Assembly (NCBI GenBank): GCA_964401915.1
Contig: CAYOAI010000005.1
Location: 1 to 52,378 of the forward strand
DNA length: 52,378 bases
Source of the DNA: CAZGZD01 sp964401915
GTDB taxonomy: Bacteria > Patescibacteriota > Microgenomatia > UBA1406 > GWC2-37-13
Reading direction: 5' to 3'
The translations under genes and the position numbers were made by a program. This document shows, in pieces, positions 8,423 to 16,726 of the stretch (within the stretch, counting starts at the first letter, position 1; every line of letters starts with the position of its first letter). The notes beneath the pieces were generated by a model that worked only from the letters and a program-made list of their open reading frames with translations, ran no database searches and was not told the DNA's origin.

Positions 8423-8998
8423 ATGAAGGCTCTAAAGATAGGATATATTCTTTCACTAAGTTTTTTGTTAGTCCTTACAGTCGTGACTGCAACTTTTGGA
8501 TTTTACCCTGCTCCAAAAGGGCCTAAAGCGCCTGAATACCCCAAGACAGCAAGTTATGACTACACTTCTGATTCCTATAAAAATCAGACAACACAATATG
8601 AAGCTCAGAGAACACAGTATGATGCCGAGCAAAAATTCTTCTTGCAAAACCAGATTGTAGCTTATACAAGGAATGTTGTCGTATTGTGGATTTTTTCTTT
8701 GATTGTATTTGGTATAGTTGGTTTGCTCTTGTCCTTAGTCAAGACTGAGGTGGTAGGTGCAGGATATGTATTTAGTGGTGTGTGGGCAGTTCTTTATGGA
8801 CCAGTTGGGTTAATGATGTGGTATGTGAGTGGACTTGTGAGGACATTCGGCGCAAGAGCAGAGCAGGACTTTTCCACAGATTCTATTTTCCAGTCGGCTG
8901 CATATATTTGTATTTTTGGAGTTATTGTATTGACCGCTCTTGGTATTGTTATTTTCCGCCGCAAATCACCACAACCTCAAGCTGTAGTCACTTCTTAA
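8423..8998 (+). CDS. Four-helix membrane protein of unknown function
   Basis: A 191-residue protein I do not recognise. An N-terminal hydrophobic helix (about residues 5-27) is followed by an extracytoplasmic or loop segment rich in Pro, Tyr, Gln and Thr with a repeated T-Q-Y-(E/D)-A pattern, then three more membrane helices at roughly 82-105, 112-137 and 157-178, and a short basic tail. It has its own promoter with no leader and is followed after 38 bases by ileS, itself with its own promoter. Nothing in the sequence or the neighbours reveals a function. Confidence 0.7.
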   Translation: MKALKIGYILSLSFLLVLTVVTATFGFYPAPKGPKAPEYPKTASYDYTSDSYKNQTTQYEAQRTQYDAEQKFFLQNQIVAYTRNVVVLWIFSLIVFGIVGLLLSLVKTEVVGAGYVFSGVWAVLYGPVGLMMWYVSGLVRTFGARAEQDFSTDSIFQSAAYICIFGVIVLTALGIVIFRRKSPQPQAVVTS

Positions 8999-8999
8999 A

Positions 9000-9028
9000 T
9001 TGAGATACACTTAGCTTTCGACTATAAT
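9000..9028 (+). promoter_or_regulatory. Promoter for ileS
   Basis: TTGAGA (9000-9005), a 17-base spacer and a perfect TATAAT (9023-9028). The ileS ATG starts 9 bases after the -10 box, so the mRNA would be leaderless or nearly so. There is no room for a T-box or other leader regulator. Confidence 0.8.
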
Positions 9029-9036
9029 CTACTTCT

Positions 9037-11850
9037 ATGTTTAAGCCAGTGGAATCAACTCCTAATTTTGTGGAGATTGAGGAAAAAATCATAGATTTTT
9101 GGAAAAAAAATAAGATATTTGAGAAGTCAATAACTGCTCGGCCCGCGGACATGAACTGGACATTTTTGGATGGTCCTCCATTTGTGACAGGTACGCCTCA
9201 TTATGGCTCGCTTTTGTCAAGTCTACCTAAAGATCTATATGGCCGCTATTTCACGATGAAAGGGTATCGAGTTCGCCGAGTGTGGGGGTGGGATGGCCAT
9301 GGTCTACCAATTGAGAACAAGGTAGAGGGAGAACTTGACATTAAAAGAAAGCGGGACATAGAGGAGAAGGTAGGTGTCAAAAAATTCATTGACGAGTGCA
9401 AAAAATATGTGAATCGTGTATCTGCCGACTGGGAATGGTATATAGATCGGATAGGTCGGTGGGTGGATTTTGAGAATGCATACCGTACATGGGACAAGGA
9501 TTATATGGAGTCTGTGATGTGGGTATTTCATGGACTTTACTCAAAGGGATATGTATATAAAGGGCTTCGAGTATCTCTTTACTGCCCACATTGCGCAACC
9601 CCTGTATCCAACTTCGAAGTCGCTATGGATGCTGACAACTACAAAGATATCACAGAGTCCGCAACAACCTATAAATATCAAGTAAAAGGGGAGCCTGGCA
9701 CTTATTTTCTGGCTTGGTCAACTACTCCGTGGAACAAGATTGCAACTCCGGCTCTTGCTGTCAATCCCAAGCTCACTTATGTAAAAGTAAAACAGGGAAG
9801 AGAACATTATATTCTGGCCAAAAGTACGCTAAAAATCCTTGACAAAAAACCTGAATATAAAATTATTGAGTCATACAAAGGTCACGAGTTGGTTGGACTG
9901 GAGTTTGTGCCACACTATGACTATTACAAAGTAGAAAAAGATAAGAGCGCATTTGTCATTGTCTCTGGGGAATTTGTCACAGCTGATGAGGGCACAGGCA
10001 TTGTCACTCTTGCCGTATACGGAGAAGAGGATCTTGTCGTCATGAATCGCGACAATATTCAACAGGTGTTTCATATAGATGATGAAGGGATAGTAAAAAG
10101 CGATGTTCCTAAATTTGCTGGGATGTACTACCTTAAAGTCAATAAAGCTGTAAATGAAGATCTTATGGAGCGCGGGTTAGTCTACCGAGATGATCAGTAT
10201 ACCCATAGTGTAGCTCATTGTTGGCGATGTGCTACTCGACTTTTTTATAACCCACAAAACGCATGGTACGTGGATGTGCAGAAGCTTAAGGGTCGTATGC
10301 AAAAGACCAACGAAGATGTAAATTGGTATCCAAAGCATTTTAAACATGGAAGATTTTTAAAGAGTATGGAGTCGGCGCCCGACTGGAATATCTCTCGAAG
10401 TCGTTATTGGGGTTCGCCGGTGCCTGTATGGGAGTGCGAATGTGGAGAATACTTTGTGCCCTCCTCAATAGCTGATCTTGAGAAAGCATCTGGAGGCAAA
10501 GTTGCCGATCTTCACAAGCCCGAAATAGATGAAGTGATTGTAAAATGCCAAAAATGCGGCAAGCCAGCGCGTCGCACACCTGAGGTTCTGGATAGCTGGA
10601 TTGAGGCAGGATCTGCATCATTTGCTGAGCGACACTTCCCATTCAATGAAAAAGAAAAGCTGGAAGATTTCTTCCCCCCCGATTTTATTGCCGAATATAC
10701 AGGCCAGATTCGAGCTTGGTTCTATGTGCTTCATGTTATTGGAGCTGCGTTGTATGACGCACAAGCATTTAAAAATGTCTCAGTGACTGGTGTGATATTG
10801 GGTACGGATGGACGCAAGATGAGCAAAAATTTCAAAAACTATCCAGACCCAAAAGCTATGCTCCAGAAATATGGGGGAGATGCTTTGAGACTCTATCTAC
10901 TTGGTTCACCTGTGATGCGGGGTGAGGATATTCTGATATCTGAGGATGCATATCGCGATCAGGTTCGTGGAGTTCTTTTAGTTCTTTGGAATATATATAA
11001 GTTTTTTGTCACATATGCATCAGTTGATGGATGGGATAACTCAAAAGATTTAGGTAGCCCCAGTAAAAATATTCTGGATATCTGGATTTTGTCCCGACTC
11101 AATGGACTCGTAAAAGATGCGACCGCAAGTCTTGATGTCTATGACTCAGTCCGTGCAATCACTCAATATAGCGAATTCATTCATGATCTTTCCAATTGGT
11201 ATATACGTCGAAGTCGTGATCGAATTGGACCTTCAGCAGTAGACGATCAAGATAAGATTGCATTTTACACAACGTGCCATACAGCGTTAACCACTCTTTG
11301 TACGCTTATGGCGCCTGTTGTGCCCTTTATAGCAGAGGAGATCTATAAAAATCTGACTGGCGAGGAGTCTATTCATCTTGCCAATTGGCCGACAGTTGAT
11401 GAAAAGGCGATTGATATGGAGATTGAGCGTGAGATGGAGGAGGCCAGACGAGTCGTTGAGGCAGCCCATGCTCTCCGTCGAGAAAAGGGCATTAAGGTGC
11501 GCCAGCCGCTGTCTGCACTTACTGTGAAGTCTTCTGTTGGGTTTTCGGTACAGGTTGAGTCCCTTATTGCGGATGAGGTAAATGTACTCGAGGTAAAGCA
11601 CACTAAGGGATCAAAGCTGATTGTGAGTTTTGATTTTTCGACAAACCCAAAGCTTATAGCAGCAGGTACAGCGCGTGACATAATCCGCCAGATTCAGGGA
11701 GAACGCAAAAAAATAGGCACAGAGTTTAGTGATTTTGTTACTGTCTATCTACCAGAGTGGCCACATGAGCATGAAGAGGAGATCAAGCGCAAAGCCCTTG
11801 TGTCTGAACTTATAAAATCAGATGAGTTTAAGGTTGAGAAAGTAAAATAG
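9037..11850 (+). CDS. ileS: Isoleucyl-tRNA synthetase, eukaryote-like (IleS2) type
   Basis: A 937-residue class Ia synthetase that charges tRNA-Ile. The HIGH-type signature is H-Y-G-S (residues 55-58) within PFVTGTPHYGS, and the KMSKS signature is K-M-S-K-N (594-598). WGWDGHGLPIENKVE after the HIGH box and the editing (CP1) domain with TTPWN and DEGTGIV are complete. Several CxxC pairs (CPHC, CWRC, CxC, CQKC) suggest zinc sites. The WDGHGLPIE form, the KMSK-N box and the long C-terminal anticodon-binding region fit the eukaryote/archaea-like IleS2 clade, whose members are often resistant to mupirocin and which is common in CPR bacteria. Clade assignment is by motif memory, not by a tree. Confidence 0.93.
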   Translation: MFKPVESTPNFVEIEEKIIDFWKKNKIFEKSITARPADMNWTFLDGPPFVTGTPHYGSLLSSLPKDLYGRYFTMKGYRVRRVWGWDGHGLPIENKVEGELDIKRKRDIEEKVGVKKFIDECKKYVNRVSADWEWYIDRIGRWVDFENAYRTWDKDYMESVMWVFHGLYSKGYVYKGLRVSLYCPHCATPVSNFEVAMDADNYKDITESATTYKYQVKGEPGTYFLAWSTTPWNKIATPALAVNPKLTYVKVKQGREHYILAKSTLKILDKKPEYKIIESYKGHELVGLEFVPHYDYYKVEKDKSAFVIVSGEFVTADEGTGIVTLAVYGEEDLVVMNRDNIQQVFHIDDEGIVKSDVPKFAGMYYLKVNKAVNEDLMERGLVYRDDQYTHSVAHCWRCATRLFYNPQNAWYVDVQKLKGRMQKTNEDVNWYPKHFKHGRFLKSMESAPDWNISRSRYWGSPVPVWECECGEYFVPSSIADLEKASGGKVADLHKPEIDEVIVKCQKCGKPARRTPEVLDSWIEAGSASFAERHFPFNEKEKLEDFFPPDFIAEYTGQIRAWFYVLHVIGAALYDAQAFKNVSVTGVILGTDGRKMSKNFKNYPDPKAMLQKYGGDALRLYLLGSPVMRGEDILISEDAYRDQVRGVLLVLWNIYKFFVTYASVDGWDNSKDLGSPSKNILDIWILSRLNGLVKDATASLDVYDSVRAITQYSEFIHDLSNWYIRRSRDRIGPSAVDDQDKIAFYTTCHTALTTLCTLMAPVVPFIAEEIYKNLTGEESIHLANWPTVDEKAIDMEIEREMEEARRVVEAAHALRREKGIKVRQPLSALTVKSSVGFSVQVESLIADEVNVLEVKHTKGSKLIVSFDFSTNPKLIAAGTARDIIRQIQGERKKIGTEFSDFVTVYLPEWPHEHEEEIKRKALVSELIKSDEFKVEKVK

Positions 11851-11859
11851 GATTAAGAA

Positions 11860-11960
11860 TCCTTTTACTTTACTTGTTTCTGACTCCAGTGGGTTCCCTC
11901 CCATTCCGATAAATCGGAATAGGCCTCCCAAGTCGCATAAACAAGCAAAAGTAACAAAAA
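11860..11960. repeat. Nested inverted repeat between ileS and the SEDS gene
   Basis: The 140-base gap holds a perfect hairpin, ATTCCGAT (11903-11910) against ATCGGAAT (11913-11920), inside imperfect outer arms: ACTTTACTTGTTT near 11866-11879 against AAACAAGCAAAAGTAAC near 11939-11955. CCC and GGG blocks and GACT/AGTC lie between. It could be a remnant of a small mobile element or a structured 3' end of the ileS mRNA; no clear T-tract follows the inner hairpin. Confidence 0.5.
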
Positions 11961-11990
11961 ATTATTTCAATTTAATCTCTAAGAATACTA

Positions 11991-13028
11991 ATGAAGCGAC
12001 TTCTTTTGCCAGCATGTACAATAGCTCTCTTTGGCTTTTTTAATCTTTTTGGAATTAAGTCAGGCCTTCATATATATCATCTTGTGTTTTTTTTACTTGG
12101 TCTGGTAGCCTATTTTGTTGTTCGGTCAATTGGTTGGCAGTTTTTTCGGCTAAATGCCCACTTTTTTTACTGGGTATTTATCGGGCTTTTGGTAATTACT
12201 TTCGTGATTGGGGTCAATTCACATGGCTCGACCCGCTGGATAGATTTTTACTTTCTTCGCTTTCAGGCATCTGAGTTTATGAAGAGCTTATTTATAGTAT
12301 TTATGGCAGCATATTTGTCAGAACACGCAAGTGATATCGACTCGCCCAGAGTTTTTCTCAAAAGTCTTGTCTATTTTCTCATTCCAACTTTTCTAATTTT
12401 CAAGCAGCCAGATCTAGCAAATGCTCTTGTGTATGCTTGTATTTATTTGTCAATTTTACTATTTTCAAAAGTCCCAAAAAAATATATATTAATAGCTCTT
12501 TTAGTTGGAATGCTTTTTCTTCCAGTAGGCTGGTTGTTCTTAAAAGGATATCAAAAGGCTCGAGTGACGAGTTTTTTTAACCCGCACATTGATACACAAG
12601 GTACGGCATACAATATGACTCAGGCCGTCATCACAGTTGGCTCGGGGGGATTTATGGGACGAGGCCTGGGACTTGGGACACAGTCTCGACTATATTTCCT
12701 TCCAGAAAATAGCACTGATTTTGCGTATTCCTCACTTGTTGAGCAATTTGGATTCATTGGTGGGCTTGTGGTTATTTTTATGTATTTTATGATTATTATG
12801 GCGCTTGTGAGGAAACTTTTGGGATACTCCACTCAAAAAGACTCTGATACGACATATATGTATCTGTATACAGTTGGGTTGACCTCCTACCTTGGATTTC
12901 AAATTTTTGTTAATGTCGGAATGAACCTGGGAATATTGCCTGTTGCGGGGGTTGCACTTCCTTTCATATCATATGGAGGATCGGCAATTATGAGTACACT
13001 AATAGGCCTCGCTTTGGTTCCATCTTAA
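11991..13028 (+). CDS. rodA: RodA/FtsW-like SEDS peptidoglycan polymerase (second copy)
   Basis: A 345-residue polytopic membrane protein of the SEDS family, which polymerises lipid II. Motifs are GSTRWIDFYFLRFQASE (the usual PSE reads A-S-E here), K-Q-P-D-L-A-N-A, the catalytic-loop block FLPENSTDFAYSSLVEQFG with the conserved Asp, and ALPFISYGGS near the end. Its distance from the division cluster and the presence of ftsW at 3350 make RodA, the elongation polymerase, the better guess, but no penicillin-binding protein or MreBCD gene sits nearby to confirm this. Another FtsW-type paralogue is the alternative. Confidence 0.75.
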   Translation: MKRLLLPACTIALFGFFNLFGIKSGLHIYHLVFFLLGLVAYFVVRSIGWQFFRLNAHFFYWVFIGLLVITFVIGVNSHGSTRWIDFYFLRFQASEFMKSLFIVFMAAYLSEHASDIDSPRVFLKSLVYFLIPTFLIFKQPDLANALVYACIYLSILLFSKVPKKYILIALLVGMLFLPVGWLFLKGYQKARVTSFFNPHIDTQGTAYNMTQAVITVGSGGFMGRGLGLGTQSRLYFLPENSTDFAYSSLVEQFGFIGGLVVIFMYFMIIMALVRKLLGYSTQKDSDTTYMYLYTVGLTSYLGFQIFVNVGMNLGILPVAGVALPFISYGGSAIMSTLIGLALVPS

Positions 13029-13035
13029 TCTGGCG

Positions 13036-13064
13036 TTGAAGACAAGCCAACAGTTAAGTATAAT
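13036..13064 (+). promoter_or_regulatory. Promoter for rplU-rpmA
   Basis: TTGAAG (13036-13041), a 17-base spacer and a perfect TATAAT (13059-13064). The ATG of rplU is at 13075, leaving a leader of about 4 bases. Because the in-frame TTG at 13036 is the -35 box itself, the upstream start suggested by the longer open frame can be discarded. Confidence 0.8.
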
Positions 13065-13074
13065 TAGCCCTTAT

Positions 13075-13386
13075 ATGGCTAAATACGCGGTAGTTCGCAC
13101 AGGTGGCAAGCAATACTTAGTTGAAAAAGGAGACGAGATAATCGTTGAAAAAATTCTACAGGGTAAATCGAAGACTACGGCTCTTGAGACTTTGGCTGTA
13201 TTCGGAGAAGATGGATCAGGACTTGATCTTGGCACGCCAAATATAAAAGCGCAAGTTGAGGCAGAGATAGTCGAGGAGCTTCTTGGAGATAAGACTCTTG
13301 TTGCTCGCTTTAAAGCTAAAGTCAGATATCGTCGAACACGAGGATTCCGTCCCGTCTATACAAAATTAAAGATCACAAAAGTCTAA
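13075..13386 (+). CDS. rplU: Large-subunit ribosomal protein bL21
   Basis: A 103-residue protein starting MAKYAVVRTGGKQY, the classical L21 N-terminus, with VEKILQG in the middle and a basic C-terminal K-V-R-Y-R-R-T-R-G-F-R segment that contacts 23S rRNA. It is followed after one base by rpmA, the usual L21-L27 pair. The ATG at 13075 is chosen over an upstream TTG because the promoter overlaps the longer reading. Confidence 0.95.
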   Translation: MAKYAVVRTGGKQYLVEKGDEIIVEKILQGKSKTTALETLAVFGEDGSGLDLGTPNIKAQVEAEIVEELLGDKTLVARFKAKVRYRRTRGFRPVYTKLKITKV

Positions 13387-13387
13387 T

Positions 13388-13636
13388 ATGGCACATACAA
13401 AGTCACAAAAAGCCGCATCAGGTAATCGCGACTCTCGCTCAAAGAGACTGGGAGTCAAGCTTTATGGAGGGCAGACAGTAGCGCCTGGTAATGTAATCAT
13501 CCGCCAAAAGGGGAGTAAGGTACAGGCTGGACCAGGTACTTTGCTGTCCAGCGACTTTACAATAGTGGCTACAGCACAAGGCAAGGTGGCATTTAAGACA
13601 CTCAAAGGCAAAAAATACGTATTCGTCTCAAATTAA
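13388..13636 (+). CDS. rpmA: Large-subunit ribosomal protein bL27
   Basis: An 82-residue protein with the L27 core: M-A-H-T-K, then RDSRSKRLGVKLYGGQTV, V-I-I-R-Q-K-G-S-K, and a C-terminal G-K-V-A-F. L27 reaches the peptidyl transferase centre with its N-terminus. The N-terminus here starts directly with MAH and lacks the Firmicute-type cleavable extension. The usual glycine-serine-rich N-terminal stretch is replaced by S-Q-K-A-A-S-G, a mild deviation. Confidence 0.94.
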   Translation: MAHTKSQKAASGNRDSRSKRLGVKLYGGQTVAPGNVIIRQKGSKVQAGPGTLLSSDFTIVATAQGKVAFKTLKGKKYVFVSN

Positions 13637-13655
13637 TAAAACTTCAATAACTGCC

Positions 13656-14225
13656 GTGACTGACGAAGTCGACAAGCTTTTCACCCAGGCGCTGGGGGAG
13701 GTAGATATATTTGTAAAGGCAAAAATTCTAAGAATTCTTAAGGACAAATATGGTCTTCGTACAATTGATCTTGCCCGAGGACTTGATATAAAGTCGTCTT
13801 ATGTGTGTCATATCCTCAGGCTCAATAAGCTACCCTCAATCATCATAGATGGGTATTATTCAAAGACGATATCTATAAGTCACCTTTTTCTCATTTCACG
13901 TCTCAATCGTGAGGATGACATGGTGAAAGTATATGAGAAAGTATTGACTGAGAATTTGACCGTTGCGCAGACCGAAGAGTCGGTCCGTGAGATCCTTTAC
14001 AGTTTGTCATCAGATGGAGAGTATCTGAGTCCAGAGCTCCGTGACTTGCTTATACAAAAACTTGAGGACGATGTGGAGAATCTGAATGTCAAAATAATCC
14101 AGACACGAACTCGCAGTCGCCTTATCTATGAAGTAAAAGGAAGCCTTGAGGTCACGACTCCAATAATTAGAAAAATTGCAGAGACAATCTTGGGGGTAAA
14201 CACTAAAAAAGGTGAGGATTCTTGA
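13656..14225 (+). CDS. ParB/Spo0J-type helix-turn-helix protein without the N-terminal ParB domain
   Basis: A 189-residue protein starting with GTG, 19 bases after rpmA. Residues about 33-70 (TIDLARGLDIKSSYVCHILRLNKLP) form a helix-turn-helix matching the central ParB/KorB domain, followed by ISISHLFLISRL and L-T-V-A-Q-T-E-E-S-V, which echo the ParB 'is-gHa' and 'lsvRqTE' motifs. The N-terminal ParB/Srx (CTP-binding, GERR) domain is absent, and there is no parA partner nearby. The C-terminal 60 residues contain a possible dimerisation segment. It is probably a DNA-binding protein; whether it acts in segregation or in transcription is open. Its end overlaps the convergent lepB end by 23 bases. 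Confidence 0.65.
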   Translation: MTDEVDKLFTQALGEVDIFVKAKILRILKDKYGLRTIDLARGLDIKSSYVCHILRLNKLPSIIIDGYYSKTISISHLFLISRLNREDDMVKVYEKVLTENLTVAQTEESVREILYSLSSDGEYLSPELRDLLIQKLEDDVENLNVKIIQTRTRSRLIYEVKGSLEVTTPIIRKIAETILGVNTKKGEDS

Positions 14226-14763
14226 TAGCGCCTAATTTGCTAAATGGAAAATATCGATAAAAGACAACTCCTATAATACTACTTTCCGGAATTGGGCCAA
14301 ATTCTCGTGAGTCACTTGATCTTGGGCGATTGTCTCCCATCACAAAAAGATAATCTGGAGGCACAGTAATTGGCTTTCCTTCTTGGAGGACTCCGCCCGG
14401 TATCTCCTCTGTCTTGGCTGATATGTAGTTTTCTGGAATTTGCCTATCATTTACATAGACTTCGCCTTCTCGTACCTCGACAGTCTCACCAGGTAGGCCA
14501 ATTACACGCTTGATAAACTCAATGTCAGGGTTTGCAGGGGACTTAAATACAATCACATCTCCATGCTGGGGTTTGCGCATTTTGTATGTTATTTTGCTTG
14601 TAAATATATAGTCACTGGTCACAAATGTCGGCTCCATCGACGCTCCTTTTACTTGATTTGGCTGAAGGATAAATAGATATACGACAATAAAAAGAGAGGC
14701 CACAAATGTGATAGTCTCCAGAATCTCCATCACAAAATCAAGTATTTTCTTCACGATATTCAT
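14203..14763 (-). CDS. lepB: Signal peptidase I
   Basis: A 186-residue S26 family protease that removes signal peptides from secreted proteins at the outer face of the membrane. One N-terminal membrane helix (about residues 17-34) precedes the catalytic Ser42 in GASMEPT and the general-base Lys85 in FIKRVIGLPGE. The later box FVMGDNRPRSSDSREFG is the conserved box D/E of the family. I use the ATG at 14763 (MNIVKKIL) rather than one ten codons upstream, because TACAAT at 14772-14777 overlaps the longer reading and would leave a near-leaderless mRNA. Confidence 0.93.
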   Translation of the reverse strand: MNIVKKILDFVMEILETITFVASLFIVVYLFILQPNQVKGASMEPTFVTSDYIFTSKITYKMRKPQHGDVIVFKSPANPDIEFIKRVIGLPGETVEVREGEVYVNDRQIPENYISAKTEEIPGGVLQEGKPITVPPDYLFVMGDNRPRSSDSREFGPIPESSIIGVVFYRYFPFSKLGAIKNPHLF

Positions 14764-14771
14764 AAGATTTG

Positions 14772-14800
14772 ATTGTAGAGAGTTTGAGCACAAAAAACAA
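14772..14800 (-). promoter_or_regulatory. Promoter for lepB
   Basis: Read on the minus strand: TTGTTT (14800-14795), a 17-base spacer and TACAAT (14777-14772), ending 8 bases before the ATG at 14763. The -35 is weak (TTG matches only), the -10 is good. Confidence 0.55.
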
Positions 14801-14831
14801 GTAATTATTTAGGTATAATAGCAGTTGTATA

Positions 14832-14903
14832 GGGCTTGTGGCTCAGTGGTAGAGCGTTCGGTTCACATCCGAAAGGTCAGAGGTTCGATCCCTCTCAGGC
14901 CCA
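14832..14903 (+). tRNA. tRNA-Val (anticodon CAC)
   Basis: A 72-base cloverleaf: acceptor GGGCTTG pairs with CAGGCCC (one G-U), D arm GCTCAGTGGTAGAGC, anticodon arm TTCGG-TTCACAT-CCGAA giving CAC, and T arm CAGAGGTTCGATCCCTCTC-like with GGTTCGATCC. The CCA end is not encoded (A-C-A-G follows). A TATAAT at 14814-14819 lies 12 bases upstream and is a likely -10 box. Confidence 0.95.
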
Positions 14904-14936
14904 CAGAATACTTTCTACCTCCTTCAATTTTTTATA

Positions 14937-15716
14937 TCAGTCTTTTTCCTCTGCTGGAGTATTGCTGAGAAGCTCCAATATTCTTTTTTTGATTGAGATG
15001 AACTGTAAGTTGGTAAGCATCTCTTGCTTTCTTGGCCTGGGAAGAAGCACATCTACCTCTCCAATTATCCGGCCTGGACGGGGAGAAAGGACATAAATCC
15101 TGTCCGACATGAGAATTGCCTCATCGATATCATGTGTGACCAAAAGCACAGTTTTTTTGTGTTTTTGCCATATGTTCAAAAACCACTGATACATATTCAT
15201 TTTGGTTATAGCGTCAAGATTGCCAAAAGGTTCATCAAGCAGCATGATATCACGATCAAATAAATATGTGCGGGCAAGCGCAGCCCGCTGCAGCATTCCT
15301 CCTGATAGGGCATATGGATAGTGTGATTCAAAGCTTGTAAGTCCAAATTCTTTAAGGATTGAGTGAGCTTGAGTTCTCGCCTTATGTTTATCAATTCCTT
15401 GTAGTTCGAGTGCAAGTGCTACATTGTCAAGGGTTGTTCGCCACGGCAGCATAGCTCCATCTTGCATTAGATATGATACCGCTCCTTTTCTAGGTGCCTG
15501 ATCATCAATAGATATTGAGCCGCTGGTTGGTTGGCTGATGCCCGCGATACAATCAAGTAGGGTAGTTTTCCCGCAGCCTGAGGGACCAATTACTGTACAT
15601 ATCTGACCCATCTGCACTTCCAAAGAGATATTTTTTATTGCGACGGTTGTACTATCGACCTTATCGCTAAATACTTTTGATAAACCCACGACACTTAACT
15701 TAGTATTTTTACTCAT
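14937..15716 (-). CDS. thiZ: ABC transporter ATPase of a thiamine(-precursor) importer (ThiZ-like)
   Basis: A 259-residue ATPase with Walker A GPSGCGKTT (residues 44-52), an S-Y-L-M-Q-D-G-A-M-L-P-W Q-loop, the LSGGMLQR signature, Walker B I-M-L-L-D-E-P-F-G-N-L-D-A, and the switch His in THDIDEA. The sequence type (Q-loop ending in LPW) is that of the nitrate/taurine/thiamine-precursor importers (TauB/SsuB/ThiZ). It is the last gene of a four-gene leftward operon headed by a TPP riboswitch, and its start overlaps the binding-protein gene by 8 bases. The riboswitch ties it to thiamine rather than sulfonates. Confidence 0.88.
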   Translation of the reverse strand: MSKNTKLSVVGLSKVFSDKVDSTTVAIKNISLEVQMGQICTVIGPSGCGKTTLLDCIAGISQPTSGSISIDDQAPRKGAVSYLMQDGAMLPWRTTLDNVALALELQGIDKHKARTQAHSILKEFGLTSFESHYPYALSGGMLQRAALARTYLFDRDIMLLDEPFGNLDAITKMNMYQWFLNIWQKHKKTVLLVTHDIDEAILMSDRIYVLSPRPGRIIGEVDVLLPRPRKQEMLTNLQFISIKKRILELLSNTPAEEKD

Positions 15717-16722
15717 TTACTTGTACTTTGGGCAAAAACTCATTGGTAAAAGCGCTTTTTGCGTCAATCTTTTTAGATATAAGACCTTGCTTGTAAAGCC
15801 ACGATGCGTATCGATCCCAGACAACCTCTTTTTGTATGCCCCATTGATATTCTCCATCTTGGTATTTTGAGCTTAGCCATTTTTGGCTTTCGGAGACAAG
15901 CTTTTTATTAAGCTCTGGTGCAGCCTTGATAAGAATAGCTGCTGCCGCGTCAGGATGCGACGCCGCATATTCATAGCCGAGGCTTGTTGCGGTCATGAAT
16001 CGACGTATGAGGTCTTTCTGCTCCCTCGTCTTTTTTTCACTCGTTATGATAACCGGGGTGTAATAGTCAAAAGCAGGATCTGCGTCTTTGAGCCAGATGT
16101 GATTCAACTCAATCCCTCGAAGCTTGGCATCTATCCCTTCCCATCCATAAAACACCCATTGGATATCAGCGTCGCGCCCAAGAGTGCTTATTGGGTCGGT
16201 ACTACCTATGGTGATTTGTTGGACTTTATCAAAATCTCCCCCAGCTTTTTTCATAAGGGCCTTTTGCATAGCTATGGCTATTGGTGTACCCCAGCCTCCA
16301 TAACGCTTTCCTTCAAAGTCATGTGCAGTCCTTATCCCGGCGGACTTGAGTGAGGCAAAAGTAGATGTATTGTGCTGCAGGATAGCGGCTATTGATACGA
16401 CCGGTATCCCCTTGGCACGGGCAAAAGTTACTTCTTCCTGAGCCGATACTGCAAAATCAGCTCTGTCCTTCGCAACAAGTTGTGGCACCTCGCCCTCTGT
16501 AGGTTGGATAATCTCAACATCAAGATTTTGGCGCTTGTAGTAGTCAAGGTTGTCCGCCACATATAACCCCGTGTGATTGGTATTGGGTGTCCAGTCCAAA
16601 AGCACAACCACCTTGTCAGGCTTACTTTGAACTATTGAGCGAAGATTTTTTCTATATACAACAAAAGATACGGCAATACCAGCAACTATTAATACCAATG
16701 CAAACACAATATTTTTTTTCAT
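15709..16722 (-). CDS. thiY: Thiamine-precursor/thiamine substrate-binding protein (NMT1/ThiY-like)
   Basis: A 337-residue periplasmic-type binding protein of the NMT1/THI5-like family. After an uncleaved-looking hydrophobic anchor (residues 5-22, no lipobox Cys) comes LLDWTPNTNHTGLYVA, the diagnostic N-terminus of ThiY-type proteins that bind formylaminopyrimidine, and later FAVSAQEEV and YGGWGTP. I set the start at 16722 (MKKNIVF), four bases after the permease stop, because the longer frame would overlap the permease gene and precede the hydrophobic anchor with an unlikely polar tail. The ligand may be a pyrimidine precursor or thiamine itself: no thiC, thiD or thiE is present here, but thiamine pyrophosphokinase is next door. 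Confidence 0.87.
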   Translation of the reverse strand: MKKNIVFALVLIVAGIAVSFVVYRKNLRSIVQSKPDKVVVLLDWTPNTNHTGLYVADNLDYYKRQNLDVEIIQPTEGEVPQLVAKDRADFAVSAQEEVTFARAKGIPVVSIAAILQHNTSTFASLKSAGIRTAHDFEGKRYGGWGTPIAIAMQKALMKKAGGDFDKVQQITIGSTDPISTLGRDADIQWVFYGWEGIDAKLRGIELNHIWLKDADPAFDYYTPVIITSEKKTREQKDLIRRFMTATSLGYEYAASHPDAAAAILIKAAPELNKKLVSESQKWLSSKYQDGEYQWGIQKEVVWDRYASWLYKQGLISKKIDAKSAFTNEFLPKVQVNE

Positions 16723-16726
16723 ATAT

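Noticed and set aside
13036..13074. An upstream start for L21
   Set aside because: The TTG at 13036 is the -35 box of a good promoter whose -10 ends just before the ATG at 13075.
14836..15096. An 86-residue plus-strand open frame starting in tRNA-Val
   Set aside because: It starts inside the tRNA and continues antisense to the ThiZ-like gene.
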